Positions 35,359-48,200 of a stretch of DNA of 64,000 nucleotides are shown here, in pieces; within the stretch, counting starts at the first letter, position 1; every line of letters starts with the position of its first letter. Under the pieces are notes generated by a model that had not been told where the DNA came from, searched no databases, and saw only the letters and a program-made list of their open reading frames with translations. Both the position numbers and the translations under genes were made by a program. Source of the stretch: Oasisia sp. SBJ-2009 (Eukaryota > Annelida > Polychaeta > Sabellida > Siboglinidae); contig OZ024862.1 of the NCBI GenBank assembly GCA_964017155.1, positions 2,501 to 66,500 of the forward strand, written 5' to 3'.

Positions 35359-38300
35359 TCAGTTGGGGAAGCGTAAATGTCTGTTTACATTCTTTTCAAC
35401 AGAATTCCGTGCCGACCGCTTGGTAAACGGCGGGAGTAATAATGAACCACTAACTAGATGAGGTGACGAGGCATTTGGCGACCTTAACAGGGTGATAGTT
35501 GCACAAATCGAGGAAAACGACAAAGTCCGATCCGACTACGGGGGATCAGTTTTGAGAATCGAGAGAAACGGCCAAGTTCGACGCGCCGGTCTGTCTTCTC
35601 GGGCGTATTCCACGCACGGAGTGTGACTACGACTCTCTCGACGAAACCAACTGACCGTGCGCGTCGTCTTGCCAACTTTTGGAAACAAATCGAGGAAAAC
35701 GACAAAGTCCGATCCGTCTACGGGGGATCAGTTGGGGAAGTCTGTTTACATTCTTTTCAACAGAATTCCGTGCCGACCGCTGGGTAAACGGCGGGAGTAA
35801 TAATGAACCACTAACTAGATGAGGTGACGAGGCATTTGGCGACCTTAACAGGGTGATAGCTGCACAAATCGAGGAAAACGACAAAGTCCGATCCGTCTAC
35901 GGGGGATCAGTTTTGAGAATCGAGAGAAACGGCCAAGTTCGACGCGCCGGTCGGTCTTCTCGGGCGTATTCCACGCACGGAGTGTAACTACGACTCTCTC
36001 GACGAAACCAACTGACCGTGCGCGTCGTCTTGCCAATTTTTGGAAACAAATCGAGGAAAACGACAAAGTCCGATCCGTCTACGGGGGATCAGTTGGGGAA
36101 GTCTGTTTACATTCTTTTCAACAGAATTCCGTGCCGACCGCTGGGTAAACGGCGGGAGTAATAATGAACCACTAACTAGATGAGGTGACGAGGCATTTGG
36201 CGACCTTAACAGGGTGATAGTTGCACAAATCGAGGAAAACGACAAAGTCCGATCCGTCTACGGGGGATCAGTTTTGAGAATCGAGAGAAACGGCCAAGTT
36301 CGACGCGCCGGTCGGTCTTCTCGGGCGTATTCCACGCACGGAGTGTAACTACGACTCTCTCGACGAAACCAACTGACCGTGCGCGTCGTCTTGCCAACTT
36401 TTGGAAACAAATCGAGGAAAACGACAAAGTCCGATCCGTCTACGGGGGATCAGTTGGGGAAGTCTGTTTACATTCTTTTCAACAGAATTCCGTGCCGACC
36501 GCTGGGTAAACGGCGGGAGTAATAATGAACCACTAACTAGATGAGGTGAAGAGGCATTTGGCGACCTTAACAGGGTGATAGTTGCACAAATCGAGGAAAA
36601 CGACAAAGTCCGACCCGTCTACGGGTGATCAGTTTTGAGAATCGAGAGAAACGGCCAAGTTCGACGCGCCGGTCGGTCTTCTCGGGCGTATTCCACGCAC
36701 GGAGTGTAACTACGACTCTCTCGACGAAACCAACTGACCGTGCGCGTCGTCTTGCCAACTTTTGGAAACAAATCGAGGAAAACGACAAAGTCCGATCCGT
36801 CTACGGGGGATCAGTTGGGGAAGTCTGTTTACATTCTTTTCAACAGAATTCCGTGCCGACCGCTGGGTAAACGGCGGGAGTAATAATGAACCACTAACTA
36901 GATGAGGTGAAGAGGCATTTGGCGACCTTAACAGGGTGATAGTTGCACAAATCGAGGAAAACGACAAAGTCCGACCCGTCTACGGGTGATCAGTTTTGAG
37001 AATCGAGAGAAACGGCCAAGTTCGACGCGCCGGTCGGTCTTCTCGGGCGTATTCCACGCACGGAGTGTAACTACGACTCTCTCGACGAAACCAACTGACC
37101 GTGCGCGTTGTCTTGCCAACTTTTGGAAACAAATCGAGGAAAACGACAAAGTCCGATCCGTCTACGGGGGATCAGTTGGGGAAGTCTGTTTACATTCTTT
37201 TCAACAGAATTCCGTGCCGACCGCTGGGTAAACGGCGGGAGTAATAATGAACCACTAACTAGATGAGGTGACGAGGCATTTGGCGACCTTAACAGTGTGA
37301 TAGTTGCACAAATCGAGCAAAACGACAAAGTCCGATCCGTCTACGGGGGATCAGTTTTGAGAATCGAGAGAAACGGCCAAGTTCGACGCGCCGGTCGGTC
37401 TTCTCGGGCCTATTCCACGCAGGGAGTGTAACTACGACTCTCTCGACGAAACCAACTGACCGTGCGCGTCGTCTTGCCAACTTTTGGAAACAAATCGAGG
37501 AAAACGACAAAGTCCGATCCGTCTACGGGGGATCAGTTGGGGAAGCGTAAATGTCTGTTTACATTCTTTTCAACATAATTCCGTGCCGACCGCTTGGTAA
37601 ACGGCGGGAGTAATAATGAACCACTAACTAGATGAGGTGACGAGGCATTTGGCGACCTTAACAGGGTGATAGTTGCACAAATCGAGGAAAACGACAAAGT
37701 CCGATCCGACTACGGGGGATCAGTTTTGAGAATCGAGAGAAACGGCCAAGTTCGACGCGCCGGTCTGTCTTCTCGGGCGTATTCCACGCACGGAGTGTGA
37801 CTACGACTCTCTCGACGAAACCAACTGACCGTGCGCGTCGTCTTGCCAACTTTTGGAAACAAATCGAGGAAAACGACAAAGTCCGATCCGTCTACGGGGG
37901 ATCAGTTGGGGAAGTCTGTTTACATTCTTTTCAACAGAATTCCGTGCCGACCGCTGGGTAAACGGCGGGAGTAATAATGAACCACTAACTAGATGAGGTG
38001 ACGAGGCATTTGGCGACCTTAACAGGGTGATAGTTGCACAAATCGAGGAAAACGACAAAGTCCGATCCGTCTACGGGGGATCAGTTTTGAGAATCGAGAG
38101 AAACGGCCAAGTTCGACGCGCCGGTCGGTCTTCTCGGGCGTATTCCACGCACGGAGTGTAACTACGACTCTCTCGACGAAACCAACTGACCGTGCGCGTC
38201 GTCTTGCCAACTTTTGGAAACAAATCGAGGAAAACGACAAAGTCCGATCCGTCTACGGGGGATCAGTTGGGGAAGTCTGTTTACATTCTTTTCAACAGAA

Positions 38301-38740
38301 TTCCGTGCCGACCGCTGGGTAAACGGCGGGAGTAATAATGAACCACTAACTAGATGAGGTGACGAGGCATTTGGCGACCTTAACAGGGTGATAGTTGCAC
38401 AAATCGAGGAAAACGACAAAGTCCGATCCGTCTACGGGGGATCAGTTTTGAGAATCGAGAGAAACGGCCAAGTTCGACGCGCCGGTCGGTCTTCTCGGGC
38501 GTATTCCACGCACGGAGTGTAACTACGACTCTCTCGACGAAACCAACTGACCGTGCGCGTCGTCTTGCCAACTTTTGGAAACAAATCGAGGAAAACGACA
38601 AAGTCCGATCCGTCTACGGGGGATCAGTTGGGGAAGCGTAAATATCTGTTTACATTCTTTTCAACATAATTCCGTGCCGACCGCTGGGTAAACGGCGGGA
38701 GTAATAATGAACCACTAACTAGATGAGGTGACGAGGCATT
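35115..38740 (+). repeat. 2174-bp duplication within the AB-AC array
   Basis: The unit pair marked by GCCTATTCCACGCAGGG followed by GATCCGACTACGG and GGTCTGTCTTC lies in the units starting near 35115 and 35484. It recurs in those starting near 37289 and 37658, a lag of 2174 bp (six units, one long). Correspondence continues to the units near 36206/38380 and then fails. Confidence 0.75.
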
Positions 38741-39852
38741 TGGCGACCTTAAAAGGGTGATAGTTGCACAAATCGAGGAAAACGACAAAGTCCGATCCGT
38801 CTACGGGGGATCAGTTTTGAGAATCGAGAGAAACGGCCAAGTTCGACGCGCCGGTCGGTCTTCTCGGGCGTATTCCACGCACGGAGTGTAACTACGACTC
38901 TCTCGACGAAACCAACTGACCGTGCGCGTCGTCTTGCCAACTTTTGGAAACAAATCGAGGAAAACGACAAAGTCCGATCCGTCTACGGGGGATCAGTTGG
39001 GGAAGTCTGTTTACATTCTTTTCAACAGAATTCCGTGCCGACCGCTGGGTAAACGGCGGGAGTAATAATGAACCACTAACTAGATGAGGTGAAGAGGCAT
39101 TTGACGACCTTAACAGGGTGATAGTTGCACAAATCGAGGAAAACGACAAAGTCCGACCCGTCTACGGGGGATCAGTTTTGAGAATCGAGAGAAACGGCCA
39201 AGTTCGACGCGCCGGTCGGTCTTCTCGGGCGTATTCCACGCACGGAGTGTAACTACGACTCTCTCGACGAAACCAACTGACCGTGCGCGTCGTCTTGCCA
39301 ACTTTTGGAAACAAATCGAGGAAAACGACAAAGTCCGATCCGTCTACGGGGGATCAGTTGGGGAAGTCTGTTTACATTCTTTTCAACAGAATTCCGTGGC
39401 GACCGCTGGGTAAACGGCGGGAGTAATAATAAACCACTAACTACATGAGGTGTCAAGACATTTGGCGACCTTAACAGGGTGATAGTTGCACAAATCGAGC
39501 AAAACGACAAAGTCCGATCCGTCTACGGGGGATCAGTTTTGAGAATCGAGAGAAACGGCCAAGTTCGACGCGCCGGTCGGTCTTCTCGGGCGTGTGCCAC
39601 GCAAGTGATGTAACTACGACTCTCTCGACGAAACCAACTGACCGTGCGCGTCGTCTTGCCAACTTTTGGAAACAAATCGAGGAAAACGACAAAGTCCGAT
39701 CCGTCTACGGGGGATCAGTTGGGGAAGTCTGTTTACATTCTTTTCAACAGAATTCCGTGCCGACCGCTGGGTAAACGGCGGGAGTAATAATGAACCACTA
39801 ACTAGATGAGGTGACGAGGCATTTGGCGACCTTAACAGTGTGATAGTTGCAC

Positions 39853-40216
39853 AAATCGAGCAAAACGACAAAGTCCGATCCGTCTACGGGGGATCAGTTT
39901 TGAGAATCGAGAGAAACGGCCAAGTTCGACGCGCCGGTCGGTCTTCTCGGGCCTATTCCACGCAGGGAGTGTAACTACGACTCTCTCGACGAAACCAACT
40001 GACCGTGCGCGTCGTCTTGCCAACTTTTGGAAACAAATCGAGGAAAACGACAAAGTCCGATCCGTCTACGGGGGATCAGTTTTGAGAATCGAGAGAAACG
40101 GCCAAGTTCGACGCGCCGGTCGGTCTTCTCGGGCGTATTCCACGCACGGAGTGTAACTACGACTCTCTCGACGAAACCAACTGACCGTGCGCGTCGTCTT
40201 GCCAACTTTTGGAAAC
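39853..40216 (+). repeat. AB-AB run (C skipped)
   Basis: A modules at 39853, 40035 and 40217 are 182 bp apart. The first two are followed by B, with no C in between. The same structure recurs at 47092-47455 and 53435-53798, which are its 7239- and 6343-bp copies. Confidence 0.88.
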
Positions 40217-43200
40217 AAATCGAGGAAAACGACAAAGTCCGATCCGTCTACGGGGGATCAGTTGGGGAAGTCTGTTTACATTCTTTTCAACAGAATTCCG
40301 TGCCGACCGCTGGGTAAACGGCGGGAGTAATAATGAACCACTAACTAGATGAGGTGAAGAGGCATTTGACGACCTTAACAGGGTGATAGTTGCACAAATC
40401 GAGGAAAACGACAAAGTCCGACCCGTCTACGGGGGATCAGTTTTGAGAATCGAGAGAAACGGCCAAGTTCGACGCGCCGGTCGGTCTTCTCGGGCGTATT
40501 CCACGCACGGAGTGTAACTACGACTCTCTCGACGAAACCAACTGACCGTGCGCGTCGTCTTGCCAACTTTTGGAAACAAATCGAGGAAAACGACAAAGTC
40601 CGATCCGTCTACGGGGGATCAGTTGGGGAAGTCTGTTTACATTCTTTTCAACAGAATTCCGTGGCGACCGCTGGGTAAACGGCGGGAGTAATAATAAACC
40701 ACTAACTACATGAGGTGTCAAGACATTTGGCGACCTTAACAGGGTGATAGTTGCACAAATCGAGCAAAACGACAAAGTCCGATCCGTCTACGGGGGATCA
40801 GTTTTGAGAATCGAGAGAAACGGCCAAGTTCGACGCGCCGGTCGGTCTTCTCGGGCGTGTGCCACGCAAGTGATGTAACTACGACTCTCTCGACGAAACC
40901 AACTGACCGTGCGCGTCGTCTTGCCAACTTTTGGAAACAAATCGAGGAAAACGACAAAGTCCGATCCGTCTACGGGGGATCAGTTGGGGAAGTCTGTTTA
41001 CATTCTTTTCAACAGAATTCCGTGCCGACCGCTGGGTAAACGGCGGGAGTAATAATGAACCACTAACTAGATGAGGTGACGAGGCATTTGGCGACCTTAA
41101 CAGTGTGATAGTTGCACAAATCGAGCAAAACGACAAAGTCCGATCCGTCTACGGGGGATCAGTTTTGAGAATCGAGAGAAACGGCCAAGTTCGACGCGCC
41201 GGTCGGTCTTCTCGGGCCTATTCCACGCAGGGAGTGTAACTACGACTCTCTCGACGAAACCAACTGACCGTGCGCGTCGTCTTGCCAACTTTTGGAAACA
41301 AATCGAGGAAAACGACAAAGTCCGATCCGTCTACGGGGGATCAGTTGGGGAAGTCTGTTTACATTCTTTTCAACAGAATTCCGTGCCGACCGCTGGGTAA
41401 ACGGCGGGAGTAATAATGAACCACTAACTAGATGAGGTGACGAGGCATTTGGCGACCTTAACAGGGTGATAGTTGCACAAATCGAGGAAAACGACAAAGT
41501 CCGATCCGTCTACGGGGGATCAGTTTTGAGAATCGAGAGAAACGGCCAAGTTCGACGCGCCGGTCGGTCTTCTCGGGCGTATTCCACGCACGGAGTGTAA
41601 CTACGACTCTCTCGACGAAACCAACTGACCGTGCGCGTCGTCTTGCCAACTTTTGGAAACAAATCGAGGAAAACGACAAAGTCCGATCCGTCTACGGGGG
41701 ATCAGTTGGGGAAGTCTGTTTACATTCTTTTCAACAGAATTCCGTGCCGACCGCTGGGTAAACGGCGGGAGTAATAATGAACCACTAACTAGATGAGGTG
41801 AAGAGGCATTTGACGACCTTAACAGGGTGATAGTTGCACAAATCGAGGAAAACGACAAAGTCCGACCCGTCTACGGGGGATCAGTTTTGAGAATCGAGAG
41901 AAACGGCCAAGTTCGACGCGCCGGTCGGTCTTCTCGGGCGTATTCCACGCACGGAGTGTAACTACGACTCTCTCGACGAAACCAACTGACCGTGCGCGTC
42001 GTCTTGCCAACTTTTGGAAACAAATCGAGGAAAACGACAAAGTCCGATCCGTCTACGGGGGATCAGTTGGGGAAGTCTGTTTACATTCTTTTCAACAGAA
42101 TTCCGTGGCGACCGCTGGGTAAACGGCGGGAGTAATAATAAACCACTAACTACATGAGGTGTCAAGACATTTGGCGACCTTAACAGGGTGATAGTTGCAC
42201 AAATCGAGCAAAACGACAAAGTCCGATCCGTCTACGGGGGATCAGTTTTGAGAATCGAGAGAAACGGCCAAGTTCGACGCGCCGGTCGGTCTTCTCGGGC
42301 GTGTGCCACGCAAGTGATGTAACTACGACTCTCTCGACGAAACCAACTGACCGTGCGCGTCGTCTTGCCAACTTTTGGAAACAAATCGAGGAAAACGACA
42401 AAGTCCGATCCGTCTACGGGGGATCAGTTGGGGAAGTCTGTTTACATTCTTTTCAACAGAATTCCGTGGCGACCGCTGGGTAAACGGCGGGAGTAATAGT
42501 GAACCACTAACTAGATGAGGTGACGAGGCATTTGGCGACCTTAACAGGGTGATAGTTGCACAAATCGAGGAAAACGACAAAGTCCGATCCGTCTACGGGG
42601 GATCAGTTTTGAGAATCGAGAGAAACGGCCAATTTCGACGCGCCGGTCGGTCTTCTCGGGCGTATTCCACGCACGGAGTGTAACTACGACTCTCCCGACG
42701 AAACCAACTGACCGTGCGCGTCGTCTTGCCAACTTTTGGAAACAAATGGAGGAAAACGACAAAGTCCGATCCGTCTACGGGGGATCAGTTGGGGAAGCGT
42801 AAATATCTGTTTACATTCTTTTCAACAGAATTCCGTGCCGACCGCTGGGTAAACGGCGGGAGTAATAATGAACCACTAACTAGATGAGGTGACGAGGCAT
42901 TTGGCGACCTTAACAGGGTGATAGTTGCACAAATCGAGGAAAACGACAAAGTCCGATCCGTCTACGGGGGATCAGTTTTGAGAATCGAGAGAAACGGCCA
43001 AGTTCGACGCGCCGGTCGGTCTTCTCGGGCGTATTCCACGCACGGAGTGTAACTACGACTCTCTCGACGAAACCAACTGACCGTGCGCGTCGTCTTGCCA
43101 ACTTTTGGAGACAAATCGAGGAAAACGACAAAGTCCGATCCGTCTACGGGGGATCAGTTGGGGAAGTCTGTTTACATTCTTTTCAACAGAATTCCGTGGC

Positions 43201-43291
43201 GACCGCTGGGTAAACGGCGGGAGTAATAACGAACCACTAACTAGATGAGGTGTCAAGACATTTGGCGACCTTAACAGGGTGATATTTGCAC

Positions 43292-43655
43292 AAATCGAGC
43301 AAAACGACAAAGTCCGATCCGTCTACGGGGGATCAGTTTTGAGAATCGAGAGAAACGGCCAAGTTCGACGCGCCGGTCGGTCTTCTCGGGCGTATTCCAC
43401 GCACGGAGTGTAACTACGACTCTCTCGACGAAACCAACTGACCGTGCGCGTCGTCTTGCCAACTTTTGGAAACAAATCGAGGAAAACGACAAAGTCCGAT
43501 CCGTCTACGGGGGATCAGTTTTGAGAATCGAGAGAAACGGCCAAGTTCGACGCGCCGGTCGGTCTTCTCGGGCGTGTGCCACGCAAGTGATGTAACTACG
43601 ACTCTCTCGACGAAACCAACTGACCGTGCGCGTCGTCTTGCCAACTTTTGGAAAC
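43292..43655 (+). repeat. AB-AB run (C skipped), second lineage
   Basis: A modules at 43292, 43474 and 43656. The first B carries the common end GTATTCCACGCACGG and the second carries GTGTGCCACGCAAG. Copies are at 50531-50894 and 56874-57237. It is distinct from the 39853 lineage by these B variants. Confidence 0.87.
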
Positions 43656-45257
43656 AAATCGAGGAAAACGACAAAGTCCGATCCGTCTACGGGGGATCAG
43701 TTGGGGAAGTCTGTTTACATTCTTTTCAACAGAATTCCGTGGCGACCGCTGGGTAAACGGCGGGAGTAATAATAAACCACTAACTACATGAGGTGTCAAG
43801 ACATTTGGCGACCTTAACAGGGTGATAGTTGCACAAATCGAGCAAAACGACAAAGTCCGATCCGTCTACGGGGGATCAGTTTTGAGAATCGAGAGAAACG
43901 GCCAAGTTCGACGCGCCGGTCGGTCTTCTCGGGCGTGTGCCACGCAAGTGATGTAACTACGACTCTCTCGACGAAACCAACTGACCGTGCGCGTCGTCTT
44001 GCCAACTTTTGGAAACAAATCGAGGAAAACGACAAAGTCCGATCCGTCTACGGGGGATCAGTTGGGGAAGTCTGTTTACATTCTTTTCAACAGAATTCCG
44101 TGCCGACCGCTGGGTAAACGGCGGGAGTAATAATGAACCACTAACTAGATGAGGTGACGAGGCATTTGGCGACCTTAACAGTGTGATAGTTGCACAAATC
44201 GAGCAAAACGACAAAGTCCGATCCGTCTACGGGGGATCAGTTTTGAGAATCGAGAGAAACGGCCAAGTTCGACGCGCCGGTCGGTCTTCTCGGGCCTATT
44301 CCACGCAGGGAGTGTAACTACGACTCTCTCGACGAAACCAACTGACCGTGCGCGTCGTCTTGCCAACTTTTGGAAACAAATCGAGGAAAACGACAAAGTC
44401 CGATCCGTCTACGGGGGATCAGTTGGGGAAGTCTGTTTACATTCTTTTCAACAGAATTCCGTGCCGACCGCTGGGTAAACGGCGGGAGTAATAATGAACC
44501 ACTAACTAGATGAGGTGACGAGGCATTTGGCGACCTTAACAGGGTGATAGTTGCACAAATCGAGGAAAACGACAAAGTCCGATCCGTCTACGGGGGATCA
44601 GTTTTGAGAATCGAGAGAAACGGCCAAGTTCGACGCGCCGGTCGGTCTTCTCGGGCGTATTCCACGCACGGAGTGTAACTACGACTCTCTCGACGAAACC
44701 AACTGACCGTGCGCGTCGTCTTGCCAACTTTTGGAAACAAATCGAGGAAAACGACAAAGTCCGATCCGTCTACGGGGGATCAGTTGGGGAAGTCTGTTTA
44801 CATTCTTTTCAACAGAATTCCGTGCCGACCGCTGGGTAAACGGCGGGAGTAATAATGAACCACTAACTAGATGAGGTGAAGAGGCATTTGACGACCTTAA
44901 CAGGGTGATAGTTGCACAAATCGAGGAAAACGACAAAGTCCGACCCGTCTACGGGGGATCAGTTTTGAGAATCGAGAGAAACGGCCAAGTTCGACGCGCC
45001 GGTCGGTCTTCTCGGGCGTATTCCACGCACGGAGTGTAACTACGACTCTCTCGACGAAACCAACTGACCGTGCGCGTCGTCTTGCCAACTTTTGGAAACA
45101 AATCGAGGAAAACGACAAAGTCCGATCCGTCTACGGGGGATCAGTTGGGGAAGTCTGTTTACATTCTTTTCAACAGAATTCCGTGGCGACCGCTGGGTAA
45201 ACGGCGGGAGTAATAATAAACCACTAACTACATGAGGTGTCAAGACATTTGGCGACC

Positions 45258-48200
45258 TTAACAGGGTGATAGTTGCACAAATCGAGCAAAACGACAAAGT
45301 CCGATCCGTCTACGGGGGATCAGTTTTGAGAATCGAGAGAAACGGCCAAGTTCGACGCGCCGGTCTGTCTTCTCGGGCGTATTCCACGCACGGAGTGTAA
45401 CTACGACTCTCTCGAAGAAACCAACTGACCGTGCGCGTCGTCTTGCCAACTTTTGGAAACAAATCGAGGAAAACGACAAAGTCCGATCCGTCTACGGGGG
45501 ATCAGTTGGGGAAGTCTGTTTACATTCTTTTCAACAGAATTCCGTGCCGACCGCTGGGTAAACGGCGGGAGTAATAATGAACCACTAACTAGATGAGGTG
45601 ACGAGGCATTTGGCGACCTTAACAGGGTGATAGTTGCACAAATCGAGGAAAACGACAAAGTCCGATCCGTCTACGGGGGATCAGTTTTGAGAATCGAGAG
45701 AAACGGCCAAGTTCGACGCGCCGGTCGGTCTTCTCGGGCGTATTCCACGCACGGAGTGTAACTACGACTCTCTCGACGAAACCAACTGACCGTGCGCGTC
45801 GTCTTGCCAACTTTTGGAAACAAATCGAGGAAAACGACAAAGTCCGATCCGTCTACGGGGGATCAGTTGGGGAAGCGTAAATATCTGTTTACATTCTTTT
45901 CAACATAATTCCGTGCCGACCGCTGGGTAAACGGCGGGAGTAATAATGAACCACTAACTAGATGAGGTGACGAGGCATTTGGCGACCTTAAAAGGGTGAT
46001 AGTTGCACAAATCGAGGAAAACGACAAAGTCCGATCCGTCTACGGGGGATCAGTTTTGAGAATCGAGAGAAACGGCCAAGTTCGACGCGCCGGTCGGTCT
46101 TCTCGGGCGTATTCCACGCACGGAGTGTAACTACGACTCTCTCGACGAAACCAACTGACCGTGCGCGTCGTCTTGCCAACTTTTGGAAACAAATCGAGGA
46201 AAACGACAAAGTCCGATCCGTCTACGGGGGATCAGTTGGGGAAGTCTGTTTACATTCTTTTCAACAGAATTCCGTGCCGACCGCTGGGTAAACGGCGGGA
46301 GTAATAATGAACCACTAACTAGATGAGGTGAAGAGGCATTTGACGACCTTAACAGGGTGATAGTTGCACAAATCGAGGAAAACGACAAAGTCCGACCCGT
46401 CTACGGGGGATCAGTTTTGAGAATCGAGAGAAACGGCCAAGTTCGACGCGCCGGTCGGTCTTCTCGGGCGTATTCCACGCACGGAGTGTAACTACGACTC
46501 TCTCGACGAAACCAACTGACCGTGCGCGTCGTCTTGCCAACTTTTGGAAACAAATCGAGGAAAACGACAAAGTCCGATCCGTCTACGGGGGATCAGTTGG
46601 GGAAGTCTGTTTACATTCTTTTCAACAGAATTCCGTGGCGACCGCTGGGTAAACGGCGGGAGTAATAATAAACCACTAACTACATGAGGTGTCAAGACAT
46701 TTGGCGACCTTAACAGGGTGATAGTTGCACAAATCGAGCAAAACGACAAAGTCCGATCCGTCTACGGGGGATCAGTTTTGAGAATCGAGAGAAACGGCCA
46801 AGTTCGACGCGCCGGTCGGTCTTCTCGGGCGTGTGCCACGCAAGTGATGTAACTACGACTCTCTCGACGAAACCAACTGACCGTGCGCGTCGTCTTGCCA
46901 ACTTTTGGAAACAAATCGAGGAAAACGACAAAGTCCGATCCGTCTACGGGGGATCAGTTGGGGAAGTCTGTTTACATTCTTTTCAACAGAATTCCGTGCC
47001 GACCGCTGGGTAAACGGCGGGAGTAATAATGAACCACTAACTAGATGAGGTGACGAGGCATTTGGCGACCTTAACAGTGTGATAGTTGCACAAATCGAGC
47101 AAAACGACAAAGTCCGATCCGTCTACGGGGGATCAGTTTTGAGAATCGAGAGAAACGGCCAAGTTCGACGCGCCGGTCGGTCTTCTCGGGCCTATTCCAC
47201 GCAGGGAGTGTAACTACGACTCTCTCGACGAAACCAACTGACCGTGCGCGTCGTCTTGCCAACTTTTGGAAACAAATCGAGGAAAACGACAAAGTCCGAT
47301 CCGTCTACGGGGGATCAGTTTTGAGAATCGAGAGAAACGGCCAAGTTCGACGCGCCGGTCGGTCTTCTCGGGCGTATTCCACGCACGGAGTGTAACTACG
47401 ACTCTCTCGACGAAACCAACTGACCGTGCGCGTCGTCTTGCCAACTTTTGGAAACAAATCGAGGAAAACGACAAAGTCCGATCCGTCTACGGGGGATCAG
47501 TTGGGGAAGTCTGTTTACATTCTTTTCAACAGAATTCCGTGCCGACCGCTGGGTAAACGGCGGGAGTAATAATGAACCACTAACTAGATGAGGTGAAGAG
47601 GCATTTGACGACCTTAACAGGGTGATAGTTGCACAAATCGAGGAAAACGACAAAGTCCGACCCGTCTACGGGGGATCAGTTTTGAGAATCGAGAGAAACG
47701 GCCAAGTTCGACGCGCCGGTCGGTCTTCTCGGGCGTATTCCACGCACGGAGTGTAACTACGACTCTCTCGACGAAACCAACTGACCGTGCGCGTCGTCTT
47801 GCCAACTTTTGGAAACAAATCGAGGAAAACGACAAAGTCCGATCCGTCTACGGGGGATCAGTTGGGGAAGTCTGTTTACATTCTTTTCAACAGAATTCCG
47901 TGGCGACCGCTGGGTAAACGGCGGGAGTAATAATAAACCACTAACTACATGAGGTGTCAAGACATTTGGCGACCTTAACAGGGTGATAGTTGCACAAATC
48001 GAGCAAAACGACAAAGTCCGATCCGTCTACGGGGGATCAGTTTTGAGAATCGAGAGAAACGGCCAAGTTCGACGCGCCGGTCGGTCTTCTCGGGCGTGTG
48101 CCACGCAAGTGATGTAACTACGACTCTCTCGACGAAACCAACTGACCGTGCGCGTCGTCTTGCCAACTTTTGGAAACAAATCGAGGAAAACGACAAAGTC

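Noticed and set aside
9049..42000. Shared 1265-bp period in both satellites
   Set aside because: It is a coincidence of arithmetic: 11 x 115 in the left array and 3 x 361 + 182 in the right one. The sequences are unrelated.
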